Part shown: in pieces, positions 55,901 through 63,893 of the stretch
Position numbering within the stretch: the first letter of the stretch is position 1
How the letters are laid out: each line of letters opens with the position of its first letter
Assembly (NCBI GenBank): GCA_947652115.1
Contig: OX393572.1
Coordinates: forward strand, 4,616,566-4,680,565
Origin: Blastomussa wellsi
Lineage: Eukaryota; Cnidaria; Anthozoa; Scleractinia; Plerogyridae
Length of the DNA stretch: 64,000 nucleotides
Direction: 5' to 3'
Notes under the pieces: generated by a model
Databases searched by the model: none
What the model saw: the letters and a program-made list of their open reading frames with translations, nothing else
Told to the model about the DNA's origin: nothing
Program-made: the position numbers and the translations under genes

Positions 55901-57346
55901 AAGTAACAGTGTGACAGGAATTTGGGAACAATTACCGTTCCACAGTTGCCTCTCAGGGTCTCTGAGGCTGAGTTGAGAGCATGATATATTTCTTCATGTG
56001 CATCGCTAAACAAAACGTTGAAAGCTAAAATATTCCTGATTACCCAAAATGACAAAAAATATGCAATAACACCCTTACACAGAGTACATGGAAGTTAGTG
56101 TCTGATAGCCCGGGGCTAGTGAATTTTGCCATTGGGCTAGTAGATTTTATCTTTCACTTGCCTGAAGGGCAAGTTAATGTTTTAACAAATTAATGAATTA
56201 ATTACATGTAATTCATCACACTTCTGAGAATTTTTTCGGGCTAACTACTGGGAATGACCTCCAGGCTAGTATATCCTGGTTACAGCTTGTCCGAAGCTCA
56301 AGCTGGAAAATTGAACTTCTTTGAACCCTGCTTTCAGTCTCTAAACATATAAGTGAGGACCATTCCATTTTATGTCCACATCCCCCTTCCCATTGACAAT
56401 ACCAACACGGTACTCCACCCCTTCCCCCCTACCCCATCAGACAAATTCACAAGATCAAAGAATGCCGACAGAGCTATCCCCATTCCGTAGGGAGGTGGGA
56501 TCAGATCATGTGTCCCCAGAGCCACTTGTTCCTCATGCACAGGCCCAGCCGGCTAAGAGGGACAAGTGGTCTGGGGACTTTCCAGGCCTGGAAAATGAAA
56601 TTCTAAAATTCCATGACTTTCCAGGTTTTCCATGACTTGTACGAACCCTGCTTGTCAGCTAACCGTGCTGGGCTGGTTGTCACGTAATCGGGAAGTTGAT
56701 TTTTGTTGCGTTTAACAGTCGTGCCGAGATCTCGGAAAACTGAAACAAGACCGGTTAACCGGGCCAGCCCAGTTCATGCAATAAGGCCCTAAATGAAGCT
56801 CTACTGAAATTATATAGTACAAACTTTATGTGCTTTTGTAAATATGTACACCCATAGCCACCACGTTTAATACACTGTTTCCATCTCCGACAGTAAATTT
56901 TCCAGAATTTTTCCAGCCAAAACAACCCGTTGAATGCATAATACGTGCCTAACTGTCTTGATTAAACCCAGTAGAGCGAAAAACAAACAAACCAGCCGAG
57001 ATGACACTCACACAGATCCACTCCTGGCCGCGTGATGAACACACGTCCTCCCAGCGCTGTCTTCGGCTCTCAACTCTGCACCGACCTCCAGGAACTTGTG
57101 TACAAATCTTAAAGACGCTGCTTGGCAAGCCAAATGAAGTGGAGTCTCTCCGTATGCATTCGGCTGGTTCACGTTCGCTCCATACTGAATTAGCAAATCT
57201 ACCAGTTCTTGATTATCTTTTAATGCCGCTTGGTGCAAAGGAGTTAGACCGTGCCATCCTACTGAATTGACGCATTTTGGGTCAGCCTCTAGCAAATGCT
57301 TCAGGTCGGAAATTTTATCGTTCAAAATCACCTCGAAGACCGCCAT
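43910..57346 (-). CDS. Ankyrin-repeat DHHC palmitoyltransferase (ZDHHC13/17-like), 14 exons
   Basis: Minus-strand exons: 57012-57346, 55936-56005, 55769-55818, 53287-53359, 52698-52768, 51819-51926, 50080-50429, 49488-49521, 49320-49383, 49092-49151, 46403-46561, 45026-45100, 44226-44302, 43910-44141. All junctions are GT/AG and in phase; the sum is 1758 bases (585 residues). Residues 1-235 are ankyrin repeats (GLTPLHQAA, GETPLHLAC, GQTALHVAAEHGH, VTPLHLAA). Four membrane helices follow (about 262-365), then the DPG motif (SDPGVV), then the cysteine-rich domain with KHCRLCETC and DHHC at about 426-429, then NHRAF and two more helices. This six-helix plus ankyrin plan is that of HIP14/ZDHHC17 and ZDHHC13, Golgi enzymes that attach palmitate to protein cysteines; ankyrins recruit substrates. 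Odd points: DHHC is followed by LF rather than PW, and no TTxE motif is seen. The last exon (SNRRWLKFVWIKGG...) is least certain. Confidence 0.85.
44436..44520 (-). repeat. Penelope terminal repeat fragment
   Basis: tttatcaactgggttgataa, gtcaattggccaccgtaaag and gacgtttcgagcgttagccc as at 8827; cut off after ccttcg. Inside the intergenic/intron zone of the DHHC gene (intron between its exons 12 and 13). Confidence 0.75.
44540..44632 (-). repeat. tRNA-derived SINE, family 1, fragment
   Basis: gccggtgcccatttatactt, ctgggtggagagagtcacc and gagagtaaagtgtct match the SINE body; head and tail are missing. Confidence 0.55.
44632..44932. mobile_element. Terminal-inverted-repeat MITE
   Basis: Left end cccccaggggagggaactct + catatgg, right end catatgggagatcccctggg; about 300 bases, in an intron of the DHHC gene. 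A one-sided relative (cagggggg tactccc) is at 21643-21660. Confidence 0.7.
45928..45987 (+). repeat. Minisatellite, three 20-bp units
   Basis: tgatggtatttatgactatt repeated at 45928, 45948 and 45968; in the DHHC gene intron. Confidence 0.95.
46675..47229. mobile_element. 'GGAGCTCCAT' MITE family, copy in opposite orientation
   Basis: Begins gagctccggcggcccgaagg...agcggagccccat and ends atatggagctccgctttcag + gcttggctaaat; internal gtcaattgaaagctgtcaa and gaccagtatcacatgacca are the reverse complement of words in 6785-7371. Located in the large intron before the DHHC-motif-to-exon-10 junction. Confidence 0.75.
47655..47950 (-). repeat. tRNA-derived SINE, family 1, full-length
   Basis: Flanked by the direct repeat cccaatgca (47646-47654 and 47952-47960). 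On the minus strand it has A box (ggcctaatggttaatg), B box and the aggtaaag-type tail, and aligns along its length with 2979-3283. In an intron of the DHHC gene. Confidence 0.88.
48603..48812. repeat. Inverted repeat built of ggaacacc minisatellite units
   Basis: catgtactaaaaccaggaac on the left pairs with gttcctggttttagtacatg on the right. Each arm is made of about ten gaacacc/ggaacaccgg words (right arm in complement ggtgttccgg). The core is aaatgccataaaatgccaat. In a DHHC-gene intron. Confidence 0.92.
49575..49715 (-). repeat. tRNA-derived SINE, family 1, degenerate
   Basis: tacccatatacacctggatg, gagagaggcactatgtgtc and gggttcaaacctggactgc match the family; more diverged than the other copies. 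Confidence 0.6.
49819..49890. repeat. Short palindromic element
   Basis: gttagatatgagatggtaga...agccaacg pairs with cgttggct...accatctcatatccaac. One arm in variant form (ggctatctaccatctcatgc) is at 45851-45877. Confidence 0.8.
50638..51006. mobile_element. Terminal-inverted-repeat MITE
   Basis: Ends ttaaggtcattccc and gggaatgaccttaa, about 370 bases. It lies in the intron between exons 6 and 7 of the DHHC gene. Confidence 0.75.
52408..52480 (+). repeat. tRNA-derived SINE head, family 2, degenerate
   Basis: Shares gggatgctagcaagccagag and cttggttcaattc with 20463-20560. Not a tRNA gene. Confidence 0.4.
53360..55768. other. Intron of the DHHC gene, AT-rich
   Basis: 2.4 kb between exons 4 and 3. 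Ends with a (TA)n run at about 55698-55725. I looked for a further ankyrin exon and found none; phases of the flanking exons already join correctly. Confidence 0.6.
55698..55725. repeat. Microsatellite (TA)n
   Basis: About 12 uninterrupted ta units. Confidence 0.95.
56100..56800. repeat. Intron stretch made of repeat fragments
   Basis: 56105-56180 has ctagtgaat/gggctagtag words like the 14575-15019 element; 56359-56380 is a one-sided relative of the 40617-40825 MITE; 56650-56790 relates to 57610-57720 and 7640-7740 (words gccgg/gggctggttgtcacgtaat). Confidence 0.4.
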
Positions 57347-57349
57347 TTT
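57340..57349 (-). promoter_or_regulatory. Start-codon context with AAAATGGCGG motif
   Basis: The DHHC-gene ATG lies in aaaATGGCGG, which is both a good initiation context and a YY1-like core. No TATA box is visible upstream, suggesting a TATA-less promoter between 57346 and 57500. Confidence 0.35.
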
Positions 57350-57609
57350 GATGCCCGGCTTGTTTTCTTATTTGAGATCCGCTGACCGTTGAGGCAACTC
57401 ACCGCTGACTCAACAGTGCCACTCCCGAAAGTTTCTGGCATTTCACGGCCGAACATTCCACGATTGTTCTCGAGATTTCAAGCTTCACGAAAAACAAGAT
57501 CCGAGAGGTGAATTCTGACCCAATTCTCTCTAAAGACGAACGCTCCAGGCAACAAGCAACCCCCGCTGTCCACCTTAGAGATGTGTCCGAATTTGAAAAG
57601 CGTTCAGTT

Positions 57610-57720
57610 AAGGCCTCATTGCGTGAGCCGGCTGGCCCGGTCAGCCGCGCCGCGCTAGTTTGCTTTTTCGGCTATGGCCCGGTTGTCATGTAATCGCTAC
57701 GTTGATTTTTGTTGCGTTCA
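57610..57720. repeat. Dispersed repeat with gagccggc core
   Basis: gcctcattgcgtgagccggc, ggcccggtcagccgc and gttgtcatgtaatcg; related to 56650-56790 and 7640-7740. Confidence 0.5.
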
Positions 57721-57729
57721 AAAGATCTT

Positions 57730-57970
57730 CATCACGATATTTTGAGTTTGAGATTTTTTTGCAACGAACCAAGTTAGCCTTGAAATGTAGGAAACCTAAA
57801 ACTAATAGTTTACAAAGGAAGAAAACACCAAAGAGGTGATACTAAACCAAAACGGAACAAGGATGGTTAAGGATGGGGAAGATTGAGACGGATTGTAAAT
57901 GACGATTTTGAAAAATGTAGGCTAAATTTTTCAAAAGGCACAAGCCGTGAGGTAGCTCTTTTAATACTTT
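57730..57970. repeat. Dispersed repeat, family B, copy 2
   Basis: Same order of words as 22959-23190. Between the DHHC gene start and the LINE fragment. Confidence 0.65.
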
Positions 57971-58094
57971 AAAGGGACACTGTCACGCCTGATTATAGAA
58001 AATTTAACCCTCTAATTTCCATATTATTGTGCCAAATGCCGCCAAATACATGAGAATTTCCGGTGAACATCTAATCTTTCTTTACATAAAGGTA

Positions 58095-58335
58095 GTTTTT
58101 CAGATAAATTTAAAACTTGCCAAAGTTATCCCAGTTCACAAAGCAAAGGATCCTAGCCTTTTCGTAAACTATAGACCTGCAATTTATTTGTTACAAAATT
58201 TTTCGAAATTGTCTGAAAAAGTTATGTACAATCGAATGTATAGTATTGTTAATCAGTTTGGATTTCGAAAACATCATTCGATATCACTTGCATTCACCCA
58301 CAAATTTTCTACCGCCATCGATAACATGTTATCTT
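58095..58335 (+). pseudogene. LINE reverse-transcriptase fragment with internal deletion
   Basis: One frame reads LKLAKVIPVHKAKDPSLFVN, YRPAIYLLQNFSKLSEKVMY, then NRMYSIVNQFGFRKHHS...STAIDN. These are RT fingers landmarks (AKVIP, NYRP, FSK..EK, QFGFRK.HS) of Jockey/CR1-type LINEs. The usual stretch between NRMYS and QFGFR is shorter than expected, and the frame ends soon after. It is a 5'- and 3'-truncated relic without endonuclease. Confidence 0.8.
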
Positions 58336-58445
58336 CACATGCGAAGATATCACCGTTGCTATGGTTATCCAATAAATCGCGCCTTTCGAAGCAAAAGAGA
58401 AAAGGTTTGGAAGTTCATTGATGTTAATAAAATAAATAGAATGTT

Positions 58446-58576
58446 ACATGGCCGCTTGGAGATACGAAATTTCTCTTCTCGTGCACTTTGGAACATATTT
58501 CACTAGTTCGCTGCGCTCACTCGTGAAATATCTTCCAACACTCGAAGAGAAATTTCGCATCTCCGCGCGGCCATGT
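58446..58576. repeat. Foldback element
   Basis: acatggccgc...gaaatttctcttc...aatatttcac on the left pairs with gtgaaatatct...gaagagaaatttc...gcggccatgt on the right, around tagttcgctgcgctcact. Relatives of one arm lie at 32735-32785 and 41430-41485. Confidence 0.88.
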
Positions 58577-59585
58577 AATGCCCTCTATTTAACAATTATC
58601 GTGTGATATACTCAAGTTAATTGCGAAGAGTCGTCCGAAGTCTTGCAAATCGCTGCATAACCACGGTGTTTCTAGTTGAATCCCGTCTGTTGAAAAAATG
58701 AAACGATTATCCTGCTCAATCTAGCAGAATATCGACGGCTGATTTATCCCGGCGAGGACGTAGGCCCCAAGTATCAGAAGCTAGTCTGATCAAATCACAT
58801 TTCGCGAGATTTCACAGGATAATTGTTAACTAAGCACCTGTCCACTGATATCCAAAAATTATAACTCAACGCCAAATACTTACCCGAGACTGTTTCTTGC
58901 ACGTTCAGAAGAAGCAATTTTACCGAAAAAAATACATTTGTACCATATATATTTTTTAAGAGTGCAATAAGACGTCCCGCCAGAGAAGCGAGGCAATGTC
59001 ACAAGGCGGTCTGTCATTTCAATCTGACTTTGCCAGCTGATCTTGTTCTGTTGTGAACACAGCGAATTCGTCACAGGTGACACAACCAGTCAGGACCGGA
59101 CGCCTTTTGATTCCCAATGAGTTAACATTTCGTTATCAACATTAATGTTGTAGTTCTTGGAAACATTATTATGTGAAACCGTGCGGTAAATCCATAACGT
59201 ATTACCGGTGACGCCGGTGTATACAATATCGCATGACAGTTTTTAATTAAAATCTAATTTACTTAACAGTTAGTCATAGTCATACCAGTAAATGAACCCA
59301 ATAAATTGATTTTTAAAGACAAATGTTAAGAAGGTCGCTCCTGTTAATTTAATCCGCAAATATAATCTCGAGTATGCCATGACGTATCTTAGTCAAAAGC
59401 TTAATGGACCCGGTCGGGATGGACTCGGTACTGCCGATTAGTACAAACCGATCGAGCCAACCAGTTTTACTAAACCCGTGAAATGCGCACAATGTTCATT
59501 GTTTGCTTTTCGGAATAAACGCTAAATGAACAAAGCTGATTTAAACATATGCCGAGTCCAATTGCCATAATTAAAGTTATGTTAC

Positions 59586-59595
59586 TTTAAAAGGG
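59586..59595 (+). promoter_or_regulatory. TATA-like box of GPCR copy 1
   Basis: tttaaaaggg, 138 bases before the ATG, conserved exactly 2750 bases later in copy 2; a conserved ggaataaaacact...agcagcgaaatcggagga leader follows in both. Inferred core promoter. Confidence 0.35.
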
Positions 59596-59723
59596 ATGCA
59601 GAGAAAGGAATAAAACACTCCAGCCAACATCCACTGCAGTGCAGTAGCAGCGAAATCGGAGGACGCTTTACCAACTCAACGGGGTCTGAAGGTAACAATT
59701 TCTCAATATTTTTTCTTGAAACC

Positions 59724-60767
59724 ATGTCAACTTTACTTCAATCTCGTACCACAGGACAAGTTGCCCTTGAATCCTCTGCCGCCGCTGTGCTATTAATTGT
59801 CTCCGTCATTGGAAATTTGTTATTGTTAATCGCGTTGTACAAGAAGCCTCGTTTGAGCAATGCGACGAACATTTTTATCGCCTCCTTAGCTGCCACTGAT
59901 CTACTGAACGGTTGCATTCCTGGAATACAATTCTTATCCTCGCTTTTAACAGGTGAACTGTTTATTGGACGCGTCGGGTGTCAGGTCGGCGGGTTTTTCT
60001 TATTCTACCTCAACGGCCTAGCTGTGATGATTATGTCGGTAACAGCTATCAACAGATATTTTTGCGTGTTAAAGCCAAACACTTTCAAAGTAATTTTCAG
60101 TTTTCGGCGATCCGTGTGCTTGCTTGCTGCGCTTTGGCTAATTTGTGCTGTAGTTGTAGGATTTCCAAGCGTGTTTGGCTTGGCAACATTTGAATTTAAG
60201 CCATTAGTAGCCCTTTGCACGATAGTATTCTACAACAGTGCCCAACAGAAAGCTTTCAGTTCTTCTTTCACTGGGGCGATAAATGCTTTCGCTATAGTAA
60301 CGTTGACATTCTGCTACTATCGCATCGCAAAGTTTCTTCGCCAGCATCAAGCCAACATGAATTCGCGCAATTCGAATGTGAGCGCCCAAGAGATCAAAAT
60401 AACAAAATCCCTGTTCATTTTGGTGCTCGTATATGGAATGTTGTGGGTGCCGGCGCTAATACTGACTATACTTTTTCGAGTTTTTTTCCCGCAGGAAATT
60501 CCTAGGCAAGTGGTCATAGCCCTTCCTTTCTTGCTCTTTACAAGCGGAGCCATGAACCCATTCATATATGGATTCACGAATCCTCTCATTCGCAAGAAGA
60601 TCAGGAACATCTTTAAACGAACCCGAATACAGCAGCAGAACAACGCAAGGGACAATATCAGGGCAGGTGAAAGACGATTTCAACAAGCGTTACCTAGAGA
60701 GAATATAGCTTTAAACGTACGTCCTGCAGAAGGCCCAGGGCATCAAAGTGCAGCCGAATCTCTCTAA
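59724..60767 (+). CDS. Class A (rhodopsin-like) GPCR, copy 1
   Basis: Intronless frame of 347 residues with seven hydrophobic segments. Landmarks: GN in helix 1 (VSVIGNLLLLIALYKK), SLAATDLL in helix 2, Cys before helix 3 (RVGCQVGG) and Cys in the second loop (LVALCTIV), NRY in place of DRY at the end of helix 3 (TAINRYFCVLKP), LWVP in helix 6 in place of CWxP, NPFIYGF (NPxxY type) in helix 7, then a basic helix 8 and a polar tail of about 50 residues. The short N-terminus has no signal peptide. It should sit in the plasma membrane and couple to a G protein; the ligand is unknown. Asn instead of Asp in DRY suggests altered basal activity (inference). The start is fixed by conservation with copy 2. 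Copy 2 differs at 17 positions by my reading. The subfamily (amine, melatonin or opsin-like) is not decided. Confidence 0.93.
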   Translation: MSTLLQSRTTGQVALESSAAAVLLIVSVIGNLLLLIALYKKPRLSNATNIFIASLAATDLLNGCIPGIQFLSSLLTGELFIGRVGCQVGGFFLFYLNGLAVMIMSVTAINRYFCVLKPNTFKVIFSFRRSVCLLAALWLICAVVVGFPSVFGLATFEFKPLVALCTIVFYNSAQQKAFSSSFTGAINAFAIVTLTFCYYRIAKFLRQHQANMNSRNSNVSAQEIKITKSLFILVLVYGMLWVPALILTILFRVFFPQEIPRQVVIALPFLLFTSGAMNPFIYGFTNPLIRKKIRNIFKRTRIQQQNNARDNIRAGERRFQQALPRENIALNVRPAEGPGHQSAAESL

Positions 60768-60789
60768 TTCGGACACCAAAGGGCATAGA

Positions 60790-61304
60790 ATAGTGTAGGT
60801 GGTTGTTTTATAGAGGTCACTACAATCCTACTACCTTAGTGCCAACCAATTTTCAGTTCCGCAGGAAAATGAAATTAAACGGAATACAAGTCCCATTTCC
60901 AAAATCTGTCTTTTTCCTTCTCCATGAAAAACGACAACCGCGGCTTTTGTTTTCTTTTTTTCATTTTTTCTCGCCTGGAGTAAATTAGAATTCGAATTTA
61001 CTTTCTGATTTTCAGTTGTTTTTCTCTTTTCTATCAGCTCTAAAAAAGGAGTTTTGAATTTTAATTTTCCGTTATCGTATGGAATTTGGAGAACGATTTT
61101 AAAATTCGGTTTTCGTTTTCTTTTCTTCGACAAGTCATGTTTTGGCGGGAAATTATAAAGAAATAAGAATTGCGACGTTAGAAGGTGTTCTTGAGAAACA
61201 CTTTGTCGGCCGGTTTCTTGTCGAGCAGAGATACCCTTATGAAGAGGCTGTCAAAGAAATTAAGAATCGATATCCGAATTTAATAAAGAGCTGAGTATCA
61301 GGCG
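60790..61304. other. Copy-1-specific spacer with short open frame
   Basis: Follows GPCR copy 1 and is absent from the other unit. A plus-strand frame of about 55 codons ending at TGA 61292-61294 reads NYKEIRIATLEGVLEKHFVG, RFLVEQRYPYEEAVKEIKNR, YPNLIKS; coding-like, but without start or family match. Possibly a gene or transposon fragment. Confidence 0.35.
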
Positions 61305-62335
61305 ATTTCGCAGGATAATTATTGAACATACGCAGGGCTAGGTTCCGAAGAGTCATCCGAAGTCTTGCAAATCGCTGCATAACCACAATGTTTCTAGTTG
61401 AAAATTTCATTTTGTTGACAATTTGTTGAAAACTGAAAGGATTTTCCTGCTCAATCTAGCGAAATATCGGCGGTTGATTTATCCCGGCGAGGACGTGGCC
61501 CCAAGAATCAGAAGCTAATCAGATCAAACCATATTCCGCGAGATTTCACAGGATAATTGTTAACTAAGCACATATCCACTGACCCGAGACTGTTTCTTGT
61601 ACGTTCAGAAGGAGCAATTTTAACGAAAAAATACATTGTACCATATTTTTGAAGAGTGCAGTAAGACCCATACTATGCCGCCAGAGAAGCGATCGATCGA
61701 GGCAATGTCACAAGGCGGTCCGTTACTGATTTCAATCTGACTTTGCCAGCTGATCTTGTTCTGTTGTGGACACAGCGAACGCGTCACAGGTGACACAACC
61801 ACTTAGTACGTCTTTTGATGCCCCGGATGAGTTAGAATTTCGTTATCAACATCTTTATATATTTTTTTAATATTGTAGTTTTTGGAAATATTATTATGTG
61901 AAACCGTGCGGTAAATCCATAACTTGTTACCGATGAAGCCGGTGGATACAATATCGCATGGCAGTTTTTAATTTATATCTATAATTTACTTAACAGTTAG
62001 TCATTGTCATACCCGTAAATGTACCCAATAAATTGATTTTTAAAGACAAATGTTAAGAAGGTCGCTCCTGTTAATTTAATCCGCAAATATAATCTCGAGT
62101 ATGCCATGACGTATCTTAATCAAAAGATTAATTTTAATGGACCGTCGGGATGGACTCGGTTCTCAGGTACTTTTTAACGATTTTTTTTTACTCAGTAAAG
62201 CCGATTAGTACAAACCGAGCCGAACCGGTTTTACTTTGGGCACTACATTGTTTTGTTTTGGCATAAACACTAAATGAACAAAGCTCATTTAAACATCTGC
62301 CTAATCAAATTGCAATAATTAAGGTTATAAGTTAA

Positions 62336-62345
62336 TTTAAAAGGG
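62336..62345 (+). promoter_or_regulatory. TATA-like box of GPCR copy 2
   Basis: tttaaaaggg, same distance from the ATG as in copy 1. Confidence 0.35.
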
Positions 62346-62473
62346 ATGCAGAGAAAGGAATAAAACACTCTAGCCAACATCCACTACAGTTCAGTAGCAG
62401 CGAAATCGGAGGACACTTTACCAACTCAACGGGGTCTGCAGGTAAAAATTTCTCAATATTTTTTCTTGAAACT

Positions 62474-63517
62474 ATGTCAACTTTACTTCAATCTCGTACC
62501 ACAGGACAAGTTGCCCTTGAATCCTCTGCCGCCGCTGTGTTACTGCTGGTCTCCGTCATTGGAAATTTGTTATTGTTAATCGCGTTGTACAAGAAGCCTC
62601 GTTTGAGCAATGCGACGAACATTTTTATCGCCTCCTTAGCTGCCACTGATCTACTGAACGGTTGCATTCCTGGAATACAATTCTTATCCTCGCTTTTAAC
62701 AGGTGAACTGTTTATCGGACTACTCGGGTGTCAGATCAGCGGGTTTTTCTTATTCTACCTCAACGGCCTAGCTGTGATGATTATGCCGGTAACAGCTATC
62801 AACAGATATTTCTGTGTGTTAAAGCCAAACACTTGCAAAGTAATTTTCAGTTTTCGGCGATCCGTGTGCTTGCTTGCTGCGCTTTGGCTAATTTGTGCCG
62901 TAGTTGTTGGATTTCCAAGCGTGTTTGGCTTGGCAACATTTGAATTTAAGCCATTAGTAGCCCTTTGCACGATAGTATTCTACAACAGTGCCCAACAGAA
63001 TGCTTTCAGTTCTTCTTTTACTGGGGTGATAAATGCTTTCGCTATAGTAACGTTAACATTTTGCTACTATCGCATCGCAAAGTTCCTTCGCCATCATCAA
63101 GCCAACATGAATTCGCGCAATTCGAATGTAAGCGCCCAAGAGATCAAAATAACAAAATCCCTGTTCATTTTGGTGCTCGTATATGGAATGTTGTGGGTGC
63201 CGGCGGTAATATTAATGATACTTTTTCGAGTTTTTTTCCCGCAGGAAATTCCTAGACAAGTCGTCATAGTTATTCCTTTCTTACTCTTTGCAAGCGGAGC
63301 CATGAACCCCTTCATATATGGATTCACGAATCCTCTCATTCGCAAGAAGATCAGGAACATCTTTAAACGAACCCGAATACAGCAGCAGAACAACGCAAGG
63401 GCCAATATCAGGGCAGGTGAAAGACGATTTCAACAAGCGTTACCTAGAGAGAATATAGGGTTAAACGTACGTCCTGCAGAAGGCCCAGGGCATCAAAGTG
63501 CAGCCGAATCTCTCTAA
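62474..63517 (+). CDS. Class A (rhodopsin-like) GPCR, copy 2
   Basis: 347 residues, intronless, paralogue of the gene at 59724-60767 in direct orientation 2750 bases away. All motifs are kept (GN, LAATD, NRY, LWVP, NPFIYGF, both loop cysteines). Changes cluster at the helix 2-3 border (GLLGCQISG versus GRVGCQVGG) and in helices 6 and 7 (PAVILMILF, VVIVIPFLLFAS), places that face the outer binding pocket, while the intracellular loops and tail are nearly unchanged. S before TAINRY is P. Both copies have complete frames, so neither appears to be a pseudogene. Ligand unknown. Confidence 0.93.
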   Translation: MSTLLQSRTTGQVALESSAAAVLLLVSVIGNLLLLIALYKKPRLSNATNIFIASLAATDLLNGCIPGIQFLSSLLTGELFIGLLGCQISGFFLFYLNGLAVMIMPVTAINRYFCVLKPNTCKVIFSFRRSVCLLAALWLICAVVVGFPSVFGLATFEFKPLVALCTIVFYNSAQQNAFSSSFTGVINAFAIVTLTFCYYRIAKFLRHHQANMNSRNSNVSAQEIKITKSLFILVLVYGMLWVPAVILMILFRVFFPQEIPRQVVIVIPFLLFASGAMNPFIYGFTNPLIRKKIRNIFKRTRIQQQNNARANIRAGERRFQQALPRENIGLNVRPAEGPGHQSAAESL

Positions 63518-63764
63518 TCCGCGATATGGAAAAAGATGGCGTCACGCGTTTCATTCTGGGGAAATCGACAATTCGGCTTTAAAGTTACTGTGTTTGTACC
63601 GGGAATCTGATGGCAGGTAATTTTATTAACAAAATAAATTACGGGCAATTTATGGATAGCAAAGTGAAGGTACTACGCAAACGATTATATGTACCAAATC
63701 TGAGGGATGTAATTGCGCTAGAAAGCGGGTAATCGTGTTTCTAATTTCTCATACGTTTGCCTGT

Positions 63765-63893
63765 AAGCGTTAGCCCTTCGTCGGAGCGAATACCGATTCG
63801 CTCCAACGAAGGGCTAACGCTCGAAACGTCAGCTCTTAAATCTCTTTACGGTGGCCAATTCACATTATCAACCCAGTTGATGAAACCAAATAA
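63765..63893 (+). repeat. Penelope terminal repeat, head-to-head partial pair
   Basis: gcgttagcccttcgtcggag at 63767 is followed at once by its reverse complement (ctccaacgaagggctaacgc and gaaacgtcagctctt), then ggtggccaattcacattatc and cccagttgatgaaaccaaat. This gives a hairpin and one complete terminal block. Inserted between GPCR units 2 and 3. Confidence 0.8.

Larger units (their letters stand above)
58630..61304 (+). repeat. Tandem GPCR unit 1
   Basis: The phrases ccgaagtcttgcaaatcgct, gcataaccac.gtgtttctag and atttatcccggcgaggacgt open the unit; the same phrases open unit 2 (from 61305) and unit 3 (from 63894). The unit contains promoter, GPCR gene and 3' spacer. The spacer 60790-61300 has no counterpart in unit 2. 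Confidence 0.88.
61305..63517 (+). repeat. Tandem GPCR unit 2
   Basis: Starts ttcgcaggataattattgaa; aligned with unit 1 through the leader, gene and stop codon, with indels in the upstream part (for example 61390-61440 and 62160-62200). Confidence 0.88.

Noticed and set aside
60005..60686. Several antisense and shifted frames within the GPCR genes
   Set aside because: Shadows of the conserved receptor frame; repeated in both copies only because the DNA is duplicated.
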